A DNA stretch of 64,000 nt, from NCBI GenBank assembly GCA_009780825.1, contig WQZH01000004.1, forward strand, positions 62,001 to 126,000, in the 5' to 3' direction. This DNA is from Desulfobulbus sp. (GTDB taxonomy: Bacteria; Desulfobacterota; Desulfobulbia; Desulfobulbales; Desulfobulbaceae). Below the pieces are notes generated by a model, which saw only the letters and a program-made list of their open reading frames with translations, searched no databases and was not told where the DNA came from. Within the stretch, counting starts at the first letter, position 1. Each line of letters starts with the position of its first letter. Below are positions 37,033-46,265 of this stretch, piece after piece. The position numbers and the translations under genes are program-made.

Positions 37033-37057
37033 GCCGGGCCGATTCAATATGCCCGGC
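37033..37057. repeat. GC-rich 7-bp hairpin between helicase and secreted-protein genes
   Basis: GCCGGGC-CGATTCAATAT-GCCCGGC pairs fully over seven bases. There is no T-run, and the purpose is unknown. Confidence 0.4.
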
Positions 37058-37175
37058 CCACGCCGACATCGCCATGCCATTGGGAGCCCATGCCTGATTC
37101 CTCGTTGCCGGTGTGTGCATCATGAACCCGCCGGCGAATACACCCCACCATCGCCGCTTTTTTATTTGACTGACA

Positions 37176-37802
37176 ATGCGCAACCAAAAGAACTTACGCA
37201 TCCTCCGGCTGCTGTGCGGCCTGTTTCTGTGCCTGTTTACGACCGTCAACGCCAAGGCCGATGGTCAGAAAAACATCGTCCTGACCCTGCCGGCGGAAAC
37301 CGTGCTGGCCGCCCTGCAAAAGGCTCTGCCTCTGGACATTCCCTCGCGGAGCCAACAGTTGCAAGGCGACATCATCGTCGAATCGGTGGACCGGCTGGTT
37401 ATCCACAACAACATTATCTCGTTGCACGGCATACTTTCCGGAAAAAACCTCATTGTGACCACCAATCTTGCCGGTCAGGATCTCCAGCTGCGGATCGGAG
37501 AGGTTCGCCTGCCCGTTGCCTGCGACCTGCAGACCCGGTTCGATCCGGCCAAACGCCAACTGTTCGTCTCCCCCCAATTCAAAGAACCCGCCCAAAGCAC
37601 AGGTACTCCCCAAGATGCGCTGCCCTCCCTGCTCGGCGCCCTCAATGGCCGGGAATACGCGATTGATCTCGATGCCCTGAAAACAATCAATCTCAAGGTC
37701 GGTTCCGGATCGATTCCCGTCACCATGAAGCCTGTCAGCATCGCCGGAGTTGATAATGCTCTGATCGTTAACATGCTGCCCCAGATCGGCTCCCGGCGGT
37801 AG
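37176..37802 (+). CDS. Secreted protein of unknown function
   Basis: A 208-residue protein with a clear signal peptide (about 1-28: LRLLCGLFLCLFTTVNAKA) and no lipobox. The mature part is beta-rich, with LTLPAETVLAALQKALPL, SLHGILSGKNLIVTTNL and RLPVACDLQTRFDP, and ends near SIAGVDNALIVNMLP. It slightly recalls lipid-binding or SRPBCC-like periplasmic proteins such as DUF1439, but I cannot assign a family. It precedes the HIT gene by 39 bases, so the two may share a transcript. Confidence 0.75.
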   Translation: MRNQKNLRILRLLCGLFLCLFTTVNAKADGQKNIVLTLPAETVLAALQKALPLDIPSRSQQLQGDIIVESVDRLVIHNNIISLHGILSGKNLIVTTNLAGQDLQLRIGEVRLPVACDLQTRFDPAKRQLFVSPQFKEPAQSTGTPQDALPSLLGALNGREYAIDLDALKTINLKVGSGSIPVTMKPVSIAGVDNALIVNMLPQIGSRR

Positions 37803-37841
37803 CAGCTTCCCCGAGCAACCATGAGAGAGGAGGTCCCCGTC

Positions 37842-38183
37842 GTGTCAAACGATTGTCTGTTCTGCAAGATCGTCCGGGGCGAAATCCCGGCCAATAAACT
37901 GTACGAAGACGATGATGTCCTGGCCTTTCTCGACATCGCTCCCCAGGCCCCGGTTCATGTTCTGGTGATCCCGAAAAAACATCTCAGCGGTCCTGCGGCC
38001 GTTGCCGAGGAGGACGAACGGGTGGTGGGCAAGCTGATGCGGGTAGGAAATGAGATCGCCCGCAAGGAAGGGATAGCGCACTACCGGATCGTGTTCAACA
38101 ACGGCGCCCAGGCGGGACAAACCGTCTTTCACCTGCACATGCACATCCTGGGCGGCCGTCACATGGCCTGGCCTCCGGGCTGA
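37842..38183 (+). CDS. HIT-family nucleotide hydrolase (HinT-like)
   Basis: A 113-residue HIT-domain purine nucleoside phosphoramidase type enzyme. It opens with NDCLFCKIVRGEIPA, continues with APVHVLVIPKKH, and has the HIT triad as VFHLHMHILGG. The track starts at an ATG seven codons earlier. I chose the GTG at 37842 because AGGAGG lies eight bases upstream and the protein then begins as in other HinT members. The substrate is probably AMP-lysine or an aminoacyl adenylate, from family knowledge. Confidence 0.93.
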   Translation: MSNDCLFCKIVRGEIPANKLYEDDDVLAFLDIAPQAPVHVLVIPKKHLSGPAAVAEEDERVVGKLMRVGNEIARKEGIAHYRIVFNNGAQAGQTVFHLHMHILGGRHMAWPPG

Positions 38184-38213
38184 AACCGGCCGCGGCCTCT
38201 CCCCGCACCGGCT

Positions 38214-39524
38214 CTAGGACGGCATCATGCCGTACAGATAGTTGATGATGTCGGTGCGGGTGACAATACCGATCACCTTCTGTCCCTGCACCACCGGCAG
38301 GTGGCCGATGTTCTTCTGCACCATCAACTCCGCCGCCTCGCTGGCCAGGGCGTCGGGGGGGATGGTGGTGACTTGGCGATTCATGAAGGCCTTGACCGGA
38401 CTGTTCCATTGTTTGTTTAGCCGCAACTTCTTCAAGTCCCACAACACCACAATACCACGCAGGCATTCGTCCTCCTCGACCACTAACCCGCGAATTTTTT
38501 CCTTCTCCATAATATGGCTGACTTGACGCATGGTGGTCTCTGGCGGCACGGTGGTCACAGGGAAGGACATCACGTCCGCGACCAGGGCAGCGCCTCGCTG
38601 TATTTCGTGCAGGATGGCGATGATCTTTTGCCGGACCTCAGCAGTGCTCATCTTGGCGTCAGCGATGGTGGCCGACCCGGCTCCGGGATGGCCGCCGCCG
38701 CCAAACCGCTGCAACACGTTGTTGATGTTGATCTCCGGCGTTGAACTGCGGCCGATGATGAAATAACCGCCGCCTTCGTTGACAAAGATCACAAATACCG
38801 CGTCGGCATTCACTATCTTGCCGTACAGCTGTACCACGGTGGCCAGTTCGACATACTTGTCGATGTGGACCACACCGATCCCCACCCGTTTCCCCTTGAT
38901 ATCCTGCTGTTCGGCATCGCGCATCAGGCGGAACAGCACCTTTTTCTGCATCTCGCCGTAGACCATGTTGAGAAAATCGACAGCAATGGTCAGATCCGCG
39001 CCCTGTTCCAGAAGAAAGACGGCTGCGCGGGCATCTTCCGGGGTGGTGGAACTGAAGGTCAGGTGACCGGTATCCTCATACAGGCCGATCAGGTACAAGG
39101 TGGCCTGCAGAGGGGTGAGCTGCAGGTGCAGCTCCTTGATCTCGCGTACCAGCAAGGTGATCGCGGCGCCGACTTTCTCGACGCACTGCCAATCGGGATG
39201 AATGTCACCAAGACTCATGTGATGATCCCAAAGCAGCACCTCGATGTTCTCCCGCCGCCCCCAGAGCGAGTCGCCCAAATCGAGCCGATGCCGCTGATTG
39301 GTATCAACGACGATCAGGCGGGTGACGGCGTCCAGGTTGACTTCGTCGCTCAGAATGATGTCAAAGGCGGTTTTGTGCAGAGAAAGGAAACGATGGACAT
39401 TGGGATTGACGTTTCTCGGACACACGGCAACGGTACCCGGATACAGCAGAGTAGCCGCCACAATGGATGCCAGGCCGTCAAAGTCGGTATTACGGTGGGT
39501 AGTGGCAATGTGCATGGATATCAT
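38214..39524 (-). CDS. DHH phosphoesterase with two CBS domains
   Basis: A 436-residue protein with the same front half as the 895-residue fusion at 4.9 kb but no nucleotidyltransferase. DHH motifs are TTHRNTDFDGLAS (about 8-20), VVDTNQRHR and LLWDHHMS (near 103). DHHA1 carries RFGGGGHPGAGSA near 283. Two CBS domains (about 314-430) follow, as in VADVMSFPVTTVPPETT and VKAFMNRQVTTIPPDAL. It could cleave cyclic dinucleotides or short RNAs and sense an adenylate through CBS, but no activity is proven. The start is one of TTG/ATG/ATG within six codons; the ATG at 39524 is listed. Confidence 0.88.
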   Translation of the reverse strand: MISMHIATTHRNTDFDGLASIVAATLLYPGTVAVCPRNVNPNVHRFLSLHKTAFDIILSDEVNLDAVTRLIVVDTNQRHRLDLGDSLWGRRENIEVLLWDHHMSLGDIHPDWQCVEKVGAAITLLVREIKELHLQLTPLQATLYLIGLYEDTGHLTFSSTTPEDARAAVFLLEQGADLTIAVDFLNMVYGEMQKKVLFRLMRDAEQQDIKGKRVGIGVVHIDKYVELATVVQLYGKIVNADAVFVIFVNEGGGYFIIGRSSTPEININNVLQRFGGGGHPGAGSATIADAKMSTAEVRQKIIAILHEIQRGAALVADVMSFPVTTVPPETTMRQVSHIMEKEKIRGLVVEEDECLRGIVVLWDLKKLRLNKQWNSPVKAFMNRQVTTIPPDALASEAAELMVQKNIGHLPVVQGQKVIGIVTRTDIINYLYGMMPS

Positions 39525-39708
39525 CGGCAATGCAAAAAATATCCCACGGTGGCCGCTCTGCCGGCAACCGCATTAGGAGGAACAAACGCTGGAGATAATA
39601 TACTGGATCTACTTGAAAAATAAAGAACAATAACCAGTTGGCAAAAGAGCAGAAAAAACCGTTGGTTATCACCCGGATCAGCGCCAGCGGCACAATTTCT
39701 GCCGCTGC

Positions 39709-39792
39709 ATGGCAAAACCACGCCTCCCCGCTTTCCTGTTCACCCTTGCAACCGCCTGGGCCGCCATGGGCATGATTGTTATCTACATGTAA
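39709..39792 (+). CDS. Possible 27-residue single-TM peptide
   Basis: An ORF too short for the track: ATG, 27 codons and TAA, encoding a basic start (MAKPRLPAF) and one hydrophobic helix (TLATAWAAMGMIVIYM). There is no Shine-Dalgarno, so the call is weak. It lies in the 406-base gap between the DHH-CBS gene and the aldo/keto reductase, a gap that otherwise shows nothing I can name. Confidence 0.22.
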   Translation: MAKPRLPAFLFTLATAWAAMGMIVIYM

Positions 39793-39930
39793 TATCAAAT
39801 AGTTGTGCATCATGTCATGCGTACTGATAACGGTTGCATTGTCGGTCCTGGAGAGGTAGAAAAATAGGAAGCGAAATGTATCGCCATAAACGGATCACCC
39901 CTTATTTCCGGACACTGGAGAGGATATGCT

Positions 39931-41094
39931 ATGAAACAGCGCACATTGGGCAAAACCGGCGAATCTGTGTCTATTTTGGGTTTCGGCTGCATGCGTCTGC
40001 CCGTTGCCGGCCCGAATCCTTCTTGCATCGACGAAGATATGGCCATCGCCATGATCCGCAAGGCCATTGACCGGGGCGTCAACTATGTGGATACGGCTTG
40101 GCCGTATCACGGCGCCAAAGGATTTGTCGAGCCGGGCGCTTCCGAGCCTTTGGTGGGTAAAGCCCTGGCGGGCGGCTGGCGGGAAAAGGTGAAGGTGGCC
40201 ACCAAACTGCCCTCCTGGCTGGTTAAGAGCAGGGCTGACATGAACCGTTCTCTGGATCTCCAGTTGAAACGTCTGCAAACTTCGCACATCGATTTCTACC
40301 TCGCCCATACCTTAAACGCCCGCTATTGGGCGGCCCTGCAGCAGGCGGATTTGGCCGGCTTTTTTGCAGAAGCGCGCAAAGACGGACGGATTAAGCACGT
40401 GGGCTTTTCCTTTCACGATCGCTTTTCCGTGTTCCAAGAGATCGTGGAAGGCTATGACTGGGACTTTGCCCAGATTCAATACAACTATCTGGATCAAGAC
40501 TATCAGGCCGGCAAGGAGGGCGTGAAACTGGCGGCGAGCAAAGGCATGGGCCTGGTGATCATGGAACCTCTGCGCGGCGGCTTCCTGATCAACCAGATGC
40601 CGGAGCCCCTGCGCGCCCATCTTGCACAGGTCCGGCCCACTTGGTCCCTGGCGGACTGGGGGCTCCGCTGGCTCTGGAACCAGCCGGAAATCTCCGTGGT
40701 TTTGAGTGGTATGAGCGCCATGGAGCAGGTGGAGCAAAATCTGAACATCGCCTGTACCGAGGAACCTTTCACCGATGCCGACGAAGCGGCCGTGGCCTTT
40801 GTGCGCGACGCTTTCCTGAGCCGGATCAAGGTGGGCTGCACCGGCTGCGGCTACTGCATGCCCTGCCCGGAAGGGGTGAATATCCCCAGAAACTTCATGC
40901 TCTACAACGATTACCACCTGACCGACAACGAAAAAATGCGCGCCCACATCAAGAACATATACGGGAATCTGATCCTTGAACCTGGCGAAATGGCCGACCG
41001 TTGCCAACGCTGCGGTCAGTGCGAGGAAAAATGTCCCCAGCAGTTGCCCGTGAGCGAAGCCATGGCAGAGGTGGCGGCCTTGTTCTGCCAGTAA
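39931..41094 (+). CDS. Aldo/keto reductase with C-terminal ferredoxin-type cysteines
   Basis: A 387-residue oxidoreductase. The N-terminal TIM barrel has GFGCMRLPV, the active-site region GVNYVDTAWPYH and the NADPH site region near ISVVLSGMS. The C-terminus carries CTGCGYCMPCPEGVNIPRNF and CQRCGQCEEKCPQ, a cluster-binding arrangement seen in anaerobic members of this family. GGAGAGG lies seven bases before the ATG. The physiological substrate is unknown. It is monocistronic and convergent with pstB. Confidence 0.92.
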   Translation: MKQRTLGKTGESVSILGFGCMRLPVAGPNPSCIDEDMAIAMIRKAIDRGVNYVDTAWPYHGAKGFVEPGASEPLVGKALAGGWREKVKVATKLPSWLVKSRADMNRSLDLQLKRLQTSHIDFYLAHTLNARYWAALQQADLAGFFAEARKDGRIKHVGFSFHDRFSVFQEIVEGYDWDFAQIQYNYLDQDYQAGKEGVKLAASKGMGLVIMEPLRGGFLINQMPEPLRAHLAQVRPTWSLADWGLRWLWNQPEISVVLSGMSAMEQVEQNLNIACTEEPFTDADEAAVAFVRDAFLSRIKVGCTGCGYCMPCPEGVNIPRNFMLYNDYHLTDNEKMRAHIKNIYGNLILEPGEMADRCQRCGQCEEKCPQQLPVSEAMAEVAALFCQ

Positions 41095-41107
41095 GCGATG
41101 CCGATGA

Positions 41108-42004
41108 TCAGCCGAATCGGCCGGTGATGTAGTCCTCGGTCAACTGGTGGCGAGGATTGGTAAAAATGCGATCAGTAGAACCGACCTCGACCAGATCGCC
41201 CAGGTGAAAGTAGGCGGTGCGTTGGGAAACCCGAGCCGCCTGCTGCATGTTGTGGGTGACGATGACGATGGTGTATTGCGCCTTGAGCTCGGTGATCAAA
41301 TCTTCCACGGTGGCGGTGGCGATGGGGTCAAGGGCCGAGCAGGGTTCATCCATGAGGATGACTTCGGGCCGCACGGCGATGGCCCGGGCAATGCAGAGCC
41401 GCTGCTGCTGGCCGCCGGAGAGGCCGGTTCCCGGCTGGTCAAGACGGTCGCTGACCTCATCCCACAGGCCAGCCTTTTGCAAAGAACTCTCCACAATATC
41501 CTGAAGTTCGGCTCTGCTGGCGGCCAGGCCATGGATCTTGGGTCCATAGGCGACATTGTCGAAAATCGACTTGGGGAATGGATTGGGCTTCTGGAAGACC
41601 ATGCCCACCCGGGCGCGGAGCGGAACCACATCCACCTTCCGGTCATAAATGTTGAGATCATCCAACAAGATGTCACCGGTGACCCGGCAGCCGGCCACGG
41701 TGTCGTTCATCCGGTTGAGACAGCGCAAAAAAGTCGACTTGCCGCATCCCGAAGGGCCGATCATGGCCAACACCTCGTTCTTGCCGACATCGATACTCAC
41801 ATTTTTGATGGCGTGCTTGTCGCCGTAATAGACGTTGACCTCCCGGCAGATCATCCGGGGTGCCTCGACAAAGGGTAACCCCACGGTCTGGCGCTGGTCG
41901 CGGTCCACCTTGCGAACCTCGGCCACCACAGCCATGTCTGCTCCGCTTCTTTTCACCGCCGCCACCTCAGCCATGCCCAAAGCCACATCCAGAATCATCG
42001 TCAT
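41108..42004 (-). CDS. pstB: Phosphate ABC transporter ATP-binding protein PstB
   Basis: A 298-residue ATPase of the high-affinity phosphate importer. Walker A is GPSGCGKST, the signature is LSGGQQQR, Walker B is [13 protein letters not shown] and the switch His is in VTHNMQQA. About 50 N-terminal residues precede the usual start ([17 protein letters not shown]). The ATG at 42004 has GAAGG seven bases upstream, so the long form may be real, although family members are usually 250-270 residues. It is the last pst gene here and is separated from pstS by a 200-base gap with a strong hairpin. Confidence 0.95.
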   Translation of the reverse strand: MTMILDVALGMAEVAAVKRSGADMAVVAEVRKVDRDQRQTVGLPFVEAPRMICREVNVYYGDKHAIKNVSIDVGKNEVLAMIGPSGCGKSTFLRCLNRMNDTVAGCRVTGDILLDDLNIYDRKVDVVPLRARVGMVFQKPNPFPKSIFDNVAYGPKIHGLAASRAELQDIVESSLQKAGLWDEVSDRLDQPGTGLSGGQQQRLCIARAIAVRPEVILMDEPCSALDPIATATVEDLITELKAQYTIVIVTHNMQQAARVSQRTAYFHLGDLVEVGSTDRIFTNPRHQLTEDYITGRFG

Positions 42005-42089
42005 GCCTTGCCCTTCTCTCCGGGAATAGTTCTGGCTGCCGCCGGAGACGAGTCTGCCCCCTGCTGCTCATCCCGCCTCAACGGACGCG

Positions 42090-42123
42090 ACCCAACGAAC
42101 GGCAGCACCTCCGTCCGTTGGGT
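42090..42123 (-). promoter_or_regulatory. Stable hairpin between pstS and pstB
   Basis: ACCCAACG-A-ACGG pairs with CCGT-C-CGTTGGGT around an 8-base loop, giving 12 pairs with one internal mismatch. There is no downstream T-run in the pst direction. It could protect pstS mRNA or reduce pstB expression. Confidence 0.5.
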
Positions 42124-42207
42124 TTGATCATTGCCCCATCCACGTTGCGCCAATGACAGCGCCCGTGTGCATCACCATCGCATTCGTACGCCCGCAGTCA
42201 GAATCGA

Positions 42208-43260
42208 TTATTTGTTCAGATACACGTTTAAGGCCTTGGCATTGGCCGCCATGGCCTTTTGTTCGTCTCGCGGCATGGGGATCAGGCCTTTGTCGGCCAG
42301 GTACCCCTGCTCGCCCCAGGCGCGGTCGCTGGTCAATTCAGCCAGGAACTCGGCAATGCCAGGAATCTTGCCGACATGGTCTTTCTTGACATAGATGAAC
42401 AGCGGTCGGGACACCGGATATGTGCCATCAGCAATGGACTTGAATTCCGGTTGCACACCTTCAATGGTCGAGGCCTGGATCTTGTCGGCGTTCTGATCGA
42501 GATAACTGAAACCGAAGATGCCCAAACTCTTGGGATTGGCTTCGAGCTTCTGCACAATGAGATTATAGTTCTCAACGACCTCGACATAGGCGCCGTCTTC
42601 ACGCAAGCTCTGGCAGACAGCCTTGAATTTCTTCTCGTCGGTCGATTGCAGCGCCTTGATCGAGGGGAATGCTGAGCAACCATGGTCCATGATCAATTCG
42701 ACAAAAGCATCGCGAGTGCCCGAGACAGGCGACGGACCCAACACCTCGATCTTCTCCGCGGGCAATTTGGGATTCACGTCGTGCCAGGTCTTATAGGGGT
42801 TGGCCACCAGTTGGTCGCCACCTGCAGGGCTGGGCACCTCCTTGGCAAGGGCCAGGAATAGATCTTTCCGGCCAAGCTGCAGATGCTCGGCTTTCTTGCT
42901 GTTGGCCAGGACGATACCGTCATAGCCGATCTTGATTTCGACGATCTGGGACACGCCGTTTTGGGCGCAGGTTGCAACTTCCGACTTGCTGATCTGACGG
43001 GAGGCATTGGCGATATCCGGGGTATCGACCCCGTCACCGGCGCAGAACAGCTTCATCCCGCCGCCGGTGCCGGTGATTTCTATCTTCGGAGTCTTGAACT
43101 TGCTGCTCTTGCCGAACTGCTCAGCCACAACGGTGGCAAAGGGAGAAACCGTGGAGGAGCCGACTATCGAGATGTAATCGCGGCCATCAGCGGCGTGAGC
43201 AGAGGCGGCCGTACCGGCGAGCAAGGCGGTGGCGGTCATGATGTGGACAAATTTCTTCAT
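42208..43260 (-). CDS. pstS: Phosphate-binding protein PstS
   Basis: A 350-residue periplasmic phosphate-binding protein. The signal peptide covers about residues 1-23 (ending AAAHA or SAHA). The PBP-like domain includes ISIVGSSTVSPFATVV, ITGTGGGMKLFCAG and SPVSGTRDAFVELI. The ATG at 43260 has AGGAG seven bases upstream; the track start 24 codons earlier lacks this. It is the third gene of a pstC-pstA-pstS-pstB order, which is unusual, since pstS normally comes first. Confidence 0.95.
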   Translation of the reverse strand: MKKFVHIMTATALLAGTAASAHAADGRDYISIVGSSTVSPFATVVAEQFGKSSKFKTPKIEITGTGGGMKLFCAGDGVDTPDIANASRQISKSEVATCAQNGVSQIVEIKIGYDGIVLANSKKAEHLQLGRKDLFLALAKEVPSPAGGDQLVANPYKTWHDVNPKLPAEKIEVLGPSPVSGTRDAFVELIMDHGCSAFPSIKALQSTDEKKFKAVCQSLREDGAYVEVVENYNLIVQKLEANPKSLGIFGFSYLDQNADKIQASTIEGVQPEFKSIADGTYPVSRPLFIYVKKDHVGKIPGIAEFLAELTSDRAWGEQGYLADKGLIPMPRDEQKAMAANAKALNVYLNK

Positions 43261-43371
43261 GGGTGGTCTCCTGATAAAGGTTGCTGTCCAGAACGGTCTA
43301 TCTGTCCCGTCTGTTTCTGGAACACTACACACGTCTCATTTGCTTCCTGTCAGCAAACGGTTCGGATTGCA

Positions 43372-44670
43372 TTACCAGCGGCGTTCGAACTTGTTACGAA
43401 GCAGAACCGCTGAGGCGTTTATGGCCAACAGCAGGAGGAGCAGCACCATGATTGCCGCCGCGGTTCGTTCGACAAAGGCCCGTTCCGGGTTATTGGCCCA
43501 AAGATAGATCTGCACCGGCAACACCGTGGCCGGATCGCTGAAACCGCGCGGGACATCGACGATGAAGGCCACCATGCCGATCATCAAGAGCGGCGCTGTC
43601 TCGCCCAAGGCCCTGGCCATGCCGATAATGGCCCCGGTCATCATGCCGGGCATGGACAACGGCAAGACATGATGGACAACGGTCTGCATCTGCGAGGCAC
43701 CGATCCCCAGGGCGGCCTCACGGATGGAAGACGGCACCGATCGCAGCGAGGCGCGACTGGCGATTATGATGGTCGGCAAGGTCATCAGAGTCAGCACCAA
43801 ACCACCGACCAAGGAGGCAGAGCGGGGCAGGTTCATGCAGTTGAGGAAGACGGCCAGCCCGAGCAGGCCGAAGACGATCGACGGAACGGCGGCCAAGTTG
43901 TTGATGTTGACCTCGATCAGATCGGCCCAGCGGTTTTTGGGCGCGAACTCTTCCAGGTAGACCGCCGCAGCCACGCCGATGGGGAAACTGAATGCCAGGG
44001 TGACGGCCAAGGTGAAAAAGGAACCCATGACTGCGCCTCGAATTCCAGCCAACTCAGACTCACGGGAATCACCCGCCTGAAAGAAGGTGGCATTGAAGGT
44101 TTGCCGCAGCCGGCCGGAGGCGGCCAGCTGATCGATCCAGGTCGCCTGTTTGTCGCTGATCCGGCGCTCGTTCTCGGTCACATCGCGGGAAATATGTCCC
44201 TTGACGAACATGTCGACCTCGCCGGCAGCCAAAACCCAGATCGGCTTGGTGGCACCGATCAATTCCGGCTTGCGCGTCACCATCTCCTGCAGTTGATAGG
44301 CGGCTCCGATACTGACCAGCTTGATGGCGGCCCGCCTGTCCTGGCGATCCATCGCCTGCGGAAAAAGGCTCAGCGTCGCGTCCCGCACTAACGCGGCATA
44401 GTTGGCGCTGGCCAAATTGTGGACATCGAACACCGCCGGAGCGAAATGGATGTCGAGCAGGATCTGGGTCTGCCGAAACGCCGTGTATCCCTTGATCGCG
44501 ATCGCGCCGAGCAACAGGACCAGAAACATCAGGCTGGCGGCAATGGCCGCAAGCCCGAAGAACTTGAAGCGCCGTTCCCTGCGATAGCGGGCCGTCAGGC
44601 CGGCATTGACCCAGGCCATGGCGCCCATGTCGCCTAGCTCGTTCATCTGGCCGCTCTTTTCCTCATTCAT
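43372..44670 (-). CDS. pstA: Phosphate ABC transporter permease PstA (long, DUF3333-type N-terminus)
   Basis: A 432-residue permease. The C-terminal 280 residues hold the ABC membrane domain (LEEFAPKNRWADLIEVNINN, EAALGIGASQMQTVVHHVLP with the EAA loop, ALGETAPLLMIG). The first 150 residues add a membrane helix and an extracytoplasmic domain typical of DUF3333-containing PstA. The ATG at 44670 overlaps the pstC stop by eight bases. The track ORF starts 28 codons earlier inside pstC and is rejected. Confidence 0.93.
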   Translation of the reverse strand: MNEEKSGQMNELGDMGAMAWVNAGLTARYRRERRFKFFGLAAIAASLMFLVLLLGAIAIKGYTAFRQTQILLDIHFAPAVFDVHNLASANYAALVRDATLSLFPQAMDRQDRRAAIKLVSIGAAYQLQEMVTRKPELIGATKPIWVLAAGEVDMFVKGHISRDVTENERRISDKQATWIDQLAASGRLRQTFNATFFQAGDSRESELAGIRGAVMGSFFTLAVTLAFSFPIGVAAAVYLEEFAPKNRWADLIEVNINNLAAVPSIVFGLLGLAVFLNCMNLPRSASLVGGLVLTLMTLPTIIIASRASLRSVPSSIREAALGIGASQMQTVVHHVLPLSMPGMMTGAIIGMARALGETAPLLMIGMVAFIVDVPRGFSDPATVLPVQIYLWANNPERAFVERTAAAIMVLLLLLLAINASAVLLRNKFERRW

Positions 44671-46048
44671 ATTCTTCACGGTATTTGCGCACCACGTAGA
44701 GGGCGATGACATTGAGCGCCAGGGTGACAATGAACAGCAACAAGCCCAAGGCAAAGGCCGCCAGTGTCTTGGGGCTGTCGAATTCCTGGTCGCCGACCAA
44801 CAGCGTAACGATCTGCACGGTCACCGTGGTCGCCGCCTTGAAGGGATTGAAGGTGAGATTGGCGGCCATGCCGGCGGCCATGACCACGATCATGGTCTCG
44901 CCGATGGCCCGCGACACCGCCAGCAGGATCGAGCCGACGATGCCGGGCAAGGCGGCGGGCAGAATGACCAGCTTGATGGTCTCGCTCTTGGTGGCGCCCA
45001 GGCCGTAGGAGCCGTCACGCAGCGACTGGGGCACGGCATTGATGACATCGTCGGACAGCGAGGAAACAAAGGGAATGATCATGATCCCCATCACCAGTCC
45101 AGCGGCCAGGGCGCTTTCCGAGGCTACCGGCAGACCGACCATGGCGCCCAGATCCTTGATGGCCGGCGCCACCACCAAAGCTGCGAAAAACCCGTACACT
45201 ACGGTGGGCACGCCGGCCAGAATCTCCAAGAGCGGTTTGACCGCGGCCCGGAACCTGGCACCGGCGTATTCGGAGAGGTAGATAGCTGACATCAGGCCCA
45301 AGGGCACGGCGATGACCATGGCGATGCCGGAGATAAGAAAGGTGCCGACGAGCACCGGGATCGCTCCGAAACTGCCGGAACTGCCCGTCTGATCGGCCCG
45401 GATAGCCATCTGCGGGCTCCATTTGAAACCAAAGAGAAAATCGGTCGGGGAAACCTGCTGAAAAAACCGGATCGACTCGAGCAGAACCGAAAGCACGATG
45501 CCGATAGTGATGAAGACAGCCAAGGTGGAACAGAGGGTGAGCACAACCTTGATGACTCGCTCGACCTGATTGCGGGCCCGCAATGTTGGCCGAATCCGCT
45601 TCAGCAGCAGACAGGCGCCGGCCAGCGCCGTGCTCAGGGCCACGGTCGCCAGCGCCAGGTCGCTGATTCGCCGCATGCCGAGATACTGGTCGGCGGCGGC
45701 CTGGATCAGGGGATCGACCTTGTGGGCCATCATAGTGCCGGCCACCAGGTTGCGCAGGTCATTGACCAGCAGGTTGGCTTGGTCCGGGCTGGATATCCCC
45801 TTGGCCGCGGCGACCCCATCCATGGCCATGCGGATGAGCAGCGGTTCGGCGGCCAGGTGCCAGACGACCACCACTGCCAAGGACGGCAGTCCGCACCACA
45901 ATCCGGCCAGTACGCCATAGTAGTAGGGACGGGAATGCAGTTTCCCGGACAACGATTGCCGCGCAAGCATGAAGGCGCGCCGGCAACCCAGCCAGTAGGT
46001 CAACGAGGACAGAAGCAGGATCAGGGTAACGAGCAGAGGTAGGGACAT
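44663..46048 (-). CDS. pstC: Phosphate ABC transporter permease PstC (long form)
   Basis: A 461-residue permease of the PstSCAB importer. It has an N-terminal membrane helix pair and a long extracytoplasmic loop before the transport domain (AVPLGLMSAIYLSEYAG, VPTVVYGFFAALV, SYGLGATKSETIKLVILPAA with the EAA-type loop). The start is uncertain: the ATG at 46048 lacks a Shine-Dalgarno, while a TTG seven codons upstream (46069) has GAGG. It is the first gene of the pst operon and divergent from pfk. Confidence 0.92.
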   Translation of the reverse strand: MSLPLLVTLILLLSSLTYWLGCRRAFMLARQSLSGKLHSRPYYYGVLAGLWCGLPSLAVVVVWHLAAEPLLIRMAMDGVAAAKGISSPDQANLLVNDLRNLVAGTMMAHKVDPLIQAAADQYLGMRRISDLALATVALSTALAGACLLLKRIRPTLRARNQVERVIKVVLTLCSTLAVFITIGIVLSVLLESIRFFQQVSPTDFLFGFKWSPQMAIRADQTGSSGSFGAIPVLVGTFLISGIAMVIAVPLGLMSAIYLSEYAGARFRAAVKPLLEILAGVPTVVYGFFAALVVAPAIKDLGAMVGLPVASESALAAGLVMGIMIIPFVSSLSDDVINAVPQSLRDGSYGLGATKSETIKLVILPAALPGIVGSILLAVSRAIGETMIVVMAAGMAANLTFNPFKAATTVTVQIVTLLVGDQEFDSPKTLAAFALGLLLFIVTLALNVIALYVVRKYREEYE

Positions 46049-46119
46049 GGCAGTATTGTTGAAGAGCAAAGAGCCTCACCGCGTTTCACCGCTTTGCCTC
46101 AAATCCTACCGGCGCTTTA

Positions 46120-46148
46120 TTACAACCGGATTTGATCAGTGTTATATT
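46120..46148 (+). promoter_or_regulatory. Probable phosphofructokinase promoter
   Basis: TTACAA and TATATT are separated by 17 bases. The start codon of the phosphofructokinase lies about 115 bases downstream. No clear Pho box is seen for the divergent pst operon. Confidence 0.4.
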
Positions 46149-46265
46149 TCCGTTAGAACTCTGGCGCGCAGCGGAGTAACATGATTAAAGAAAACGATAT
46201 CGAACATATTGCCGCTGATTTCCGGGGACTACTCCCCGGGCAAGAGCGCATCACGGAGAAAATCC

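Noticed and set aside
39490-39813. 107-residue minus-strand ORF between the DHH-CBS and aldo/keto reductase genes
   Set aside because: It overlaps the DHH-CBS 5' end, has no Shine-Dalgarno and shows no family features.
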